Positions 62,172 through 64,000 of a DNA stretch of 64,000 nt are shown in pieces. Within the stretch, counting starts at the first letter, position 1. The number at the start of each line of letters is the position of its first letter. Source of the DNA: Leptospira sp. (GTDB lineage: Bacteria > Spirochaetota > Leptospiria > Leptospirales > Leptospiraceae); assembly GCA_027533185.1 (NCBI GenBank), contig JAPZTS010000011.1, positions 1 to 64,000 of the forward strand, written 5' to 3'. The notes beneath the pieces were generated by a model that worked only from the letters and a program-made list of their open reading frames with translations, ran no database searches and was not told the DNA's origin. The translations under genes were made by a program, and so were the position numbers.

Positions 62172-63137
62172 ATGTCTCTAAAAATTGGTTACTTCGGATC
62201 CCCTAGCCATTCTAAAGATCTATTAGAAGATTTGGTTGAAAGTGGATTCCAAATCTCATTCGTTGTAACAAATATTGATAAACCAGTGGGAAGAAAACAA
62301 ATTCTTACAGAAACACCTGTGAAAGAGTTTGCAAAAAGGAAAGGAATTCCTGTTTTTCAATCGGAGAGGTTAAGAACAGATACCACAATCCAGGATGAAA
62401 TTCTAAATCAAGAAGCGGACATCCACCTTGTTTACGCATATGGTTCTATTATACCTGATCGAATCTTTCTTGCACCCAAGCATAGAAGCATCAATCTACA
62501 CGGAAGTCTATTGCCTAAATACCGAGGTGCATCTCCCGTACAGTCTGCCATCTTAAATGGGGAAAAAAGCTCTGGATTTTCCATTCAATATCTTGCAACT
62601 GAGGTCGACTCGGGAGATCTGATCTTTAGCAAGGAAATTGAAATTCAGAAGGAGGACACAACAGAAAGTTTCCTGCACAAGATAACTCTTGAAGGTGGAT
62701 TGGTTTTAAAAAATCTACTACTAGGATTAGGAAACACAGGCACACTTCCGATGGCCAGTCCCCAGGATCATAGCAAGGCAACTCATTGCAAAAAGATCCG
62801 ATCAGAAAATCGACCGATCGATTGGTCAAAAACCCGAGACCAAATTCACAATCAAATTCGTGCCTTGTACCCAGATCCATTGGCGACGACTGAATTTCGC
62901 GGGAAGAGAGTCGTAATCCTCTCCTCCTTTTTGCCTACAGAAGAGGAATCGAAAGTTGGTCTAGGCAGCTCACCTATGGGTTCCTTTTTTCTAGTAGGGA
63001 AAAAAAGACTTTTCTCGGTCTGTGGAGACGGAAACCTGCTTGGTATAGAGAGTTTGGTTCCCGAAGGGAAAAAACCTATGAAGGGTTTTGAATTCTTTAA
63101 CGGGGCTCGTGTGAATACTGGGGATACATTTACGTGA
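62172..63137 (+). CDS. fmt: Methionyl-tRNA formyltransferase
   Basis: Fmt formylates Met-tRNA for translation initiation. The 321-residue protein shows KIGYFGSPSHSKDLLEDLV, VTNIDKPVGRKQ (variant of TxPDKPxGRG), and the catalytic Asn-His-Asp region SINLHGSLLPKYRGASPVQSAI with SGFSIQYLATEVDSGDLI. The C-terminal OB domain is short. AAGGA precedes the ATG. Linkage of priA with fmt is the common bacterial arrangement (priA-def-fmt); def is not between them here. Confidence 0.93.
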   Translation: MSLKIGYFGSPSHSKDLLEDLVESGFQISFVVTNIDKPVGRKQILTETPVKEFAKRKGIPVFQSERLRTDTTIQDEILNQEADIHLVYAYGSIIPDRIFLAPKHRSINLHGSLLPKYRGASPVQSAILNGEKSSGFSIQYLATEVDSGDLIFSKEIEIQKEDTTESFLHKITLEGGLVLKNLLLGLGNTGTLPMASPQDHSKATHCKKIRSENRPIDWSKTRDQIHNQIRALYPDPLATTEFRGKRVVILSSFLPTEEESKVGLGSSPMGSFFLVGKKRLFSVCGDGNLLGIESLVPEGKKPMKGFEFFNGARVNTGDTFT

Positions 63138-64000
63138 AAGAAAAATTTTGGAAAATTTTACCTTACAGTGGTTATGTGCTATTCATTGGAATGGGATTAC
63201 TTGTTTTCTTTGTTAGTGCATTTTTGGTAGTAGTTGTTCGAACGAAAGAAGACCAAAAAGTCGTGATGCCTGCAGTGGTTGGAAAGAATTATATAGAAGT
63301 TCACAATGAGCTACAGAGACTTCAACTCAAGGTTCGATTGGAAACCAAAAGAATTCCAGAGAAAACTGATGGGATTGTTCTTGCTCAGTCTATTGCTTCC
63401 GGAAAAGAGGTGGAGGCGGGTTCAAAGATCTATCTAACCGTGAACATAGGATTCGACCGTATTACAATCCCAGACGTAAAAGGACAGGATTTAAAACGTG
63501 CCAGGGCGATTCTAGAAAAAGTCCTATCGGGTGAAGTTTATGTGCCTCTCCAAATCGGGGCAATTACTTATGTTCCTGCAGTGGGTGACGAGCCTCCCGA
63601 CACTGTTATTGATCAGATTCCTCTTCCAGGAAAAGAAACAAGTTCTGGAGAAAAGATCTACCTTCTTGTGACAGAGTCTCCTAATGAAAAAACTTTCGGT
63701 GCGAAGGACTCTCAATCGTTTGATTTCAATTCATTTAAAGGAATGCCCACCCCTTTTGTCGTGGATGCTCTCCAAAGAAAAAAAATCCCATACAGGATCA
63801 ATTCCGTTCAGAAGCCAGAATTTCGAGAAGACTCAGGTCTTGTTTCGAAAGTAGAGTTGAAACAAGCGGGAGCTGAGATTACCGCATTCTTTTTGCAATC
63901 TTCTGAGTCACTCAAGTATGACTATGAATTACTGAGTTACGAAATTGACGACGACGATACCTATTCTGCTTCCCTCAAATACACAGATCCCAAAGACAAT
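63134..64000 (+). CDS. PASTA-domain membrane protein (partial, runs off the window)
   Basis: The frame opens at GTG 63134, overlapping the fmt stop (GTGA), and is still open at base 64000, so the C terminus is cut off. After a short basic start comes one membrane helix (YVLFIGMGLLVFFVSAFLVVVV). Three PASTA-like units then follow, with VVMPAVVGKNYIEVHNELQRLQLKVR, ITIPDVKGQDLKRARAILEKV and TPFVVDALQRKKIPYRI, each with DxIP/GxxV spacing. There is no kinase domain in the visible part. PASTA domains bind peptidoglycan fragments, so a cell-wall-sensing role is likely. Confidence 0.85.
   Translation, partial: MKEKFWKILPYSGYVLFIGMGLLVFFVSAFLVVVVRTKEDQKVVMPAVVGKNYIEVHNELQRLQLKVRLETKRIPEKTDGIVLAQSIASGKEVEAGSKIYLTVNIGFDRITIPDVKGQDLKRARAILEKVLSGEVYVPLQIGAITYVPAVGDEPPDTVIDQIPLPGKETSSGEKIYLLVTESPNEKTFGAKDSQSFDFNSFKGMPTPFVVDALQRKKIPYRINSVQKPEFREDSGLVSKVELKQAGAEITAFFLQSSESLKYDYELLSYEIDDDDTYSASLKYTDPKDN

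Overview
This window is chromosomal DNA from a spirochete of the genus Leptospira, most likely from the saprophytic (L. biflexa-like) clade. The evidence is: endoflagellar genes (fliM, fliN and a candidate filament-sheath gene) dispersed among housekeeping genes; a SemiSWEET sugar transporter of the type crystallised from L. biflexa; LPS, heptose and Kdo genes in a bacterium with many short lipoproteins and TTG/GTG starts; and moderately low GC. No phage, insertion sequence, CRISPR array or rRNA was seen. The SemiSWEET sequence differs from my memory of the L. biflexa protein, so this is probably a related species (inference).

Region by region. 1-5.1 kb: an outer-membrane-like protein, then a minus-strand block of a AAA ATPase, an FcpB-like flagellar protein, a zinc-ribbon protein and rsmE. 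5.2-6.5 kb: fliN and an EF-hand-like lipoprotein, ending in a clear terminator. 6.5-8.9 kb: an nfeD gene with two SPFH/stomatin paralogues (minus). 9.0-15.8 kb: a long plus-strand run of a haem-binding protein, argH, a cyclophilin, two unknown proteins, fliM and an ENPP-type phosphodiesterase. 15.9-16.8 kb: queF, SemiSWEET and ferredoxin (minus), divergent from guaA. 19.2-19.6 kb: tRNA-Cys and tRNA-Leu followed by a structured, repeated non-coding segment. 19.7-26.8 kb: an O-antigen ligase gene divergent from glycosyltransferase, gmhA, orphan ABC ATPase, FHA protein and lipoprotein genes. 26.8-30.2 kb: leuCD, an FKBP and an unusual cysteine-synthase-like enzyme. 30.2-40.4 kb: an NTE-type patatin (minus) divergent from recN, then exbB/exbD-bamA-pcrA. 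40.4-46.9 kb: mixed metabolism, including an inositol-phosphatase-like enzyme, a glycosyltransferase, a TlpA-like thioredoxin, an acyl-CoA synthetase and a LON-domain protein. 46.9-64 kb: one almost gap-free plus-strand run of hldA/hldC-like genes, pyrG, kdsA, lptC-lptA-lptB, rpoN, hprK, ptsH, an NtrY/NtrX-like pair, a UDG-like protein, priA, fmt and a truncated PASTA protein.

The genes fall into a few themes. Envelope biogenesis includes heptose (gmhA, hldA/hldC), Kdo (kdsA), LPS export (lptCAB), O-antigen ligation and BamA. Flagellar motor and filament genes are fliM, fliN and the FcpB-like gene. Global regulation is represented by rpoN, HprK/HPr and NtrYX. DNA repair and replication restart are represented by recN, pcrA, priA and a UDG-like protein.

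The most notable signals are: a perfect 16-bp-arm palindrome laid over the recN promoter; an NtrX-like activator that lacks the GAFTGA loop although it sits beside rpoN; a PriA that has lost both cysteine pairs of one zinc site; a eukaryote-type long GMP synthetase; a degenerate Fe-S uracil-DNA-glycosylase-like protein; CheY-binding-type peptides on both FliM and FliN; and a repeated structured element directly behind the tRNA-Leu gene.
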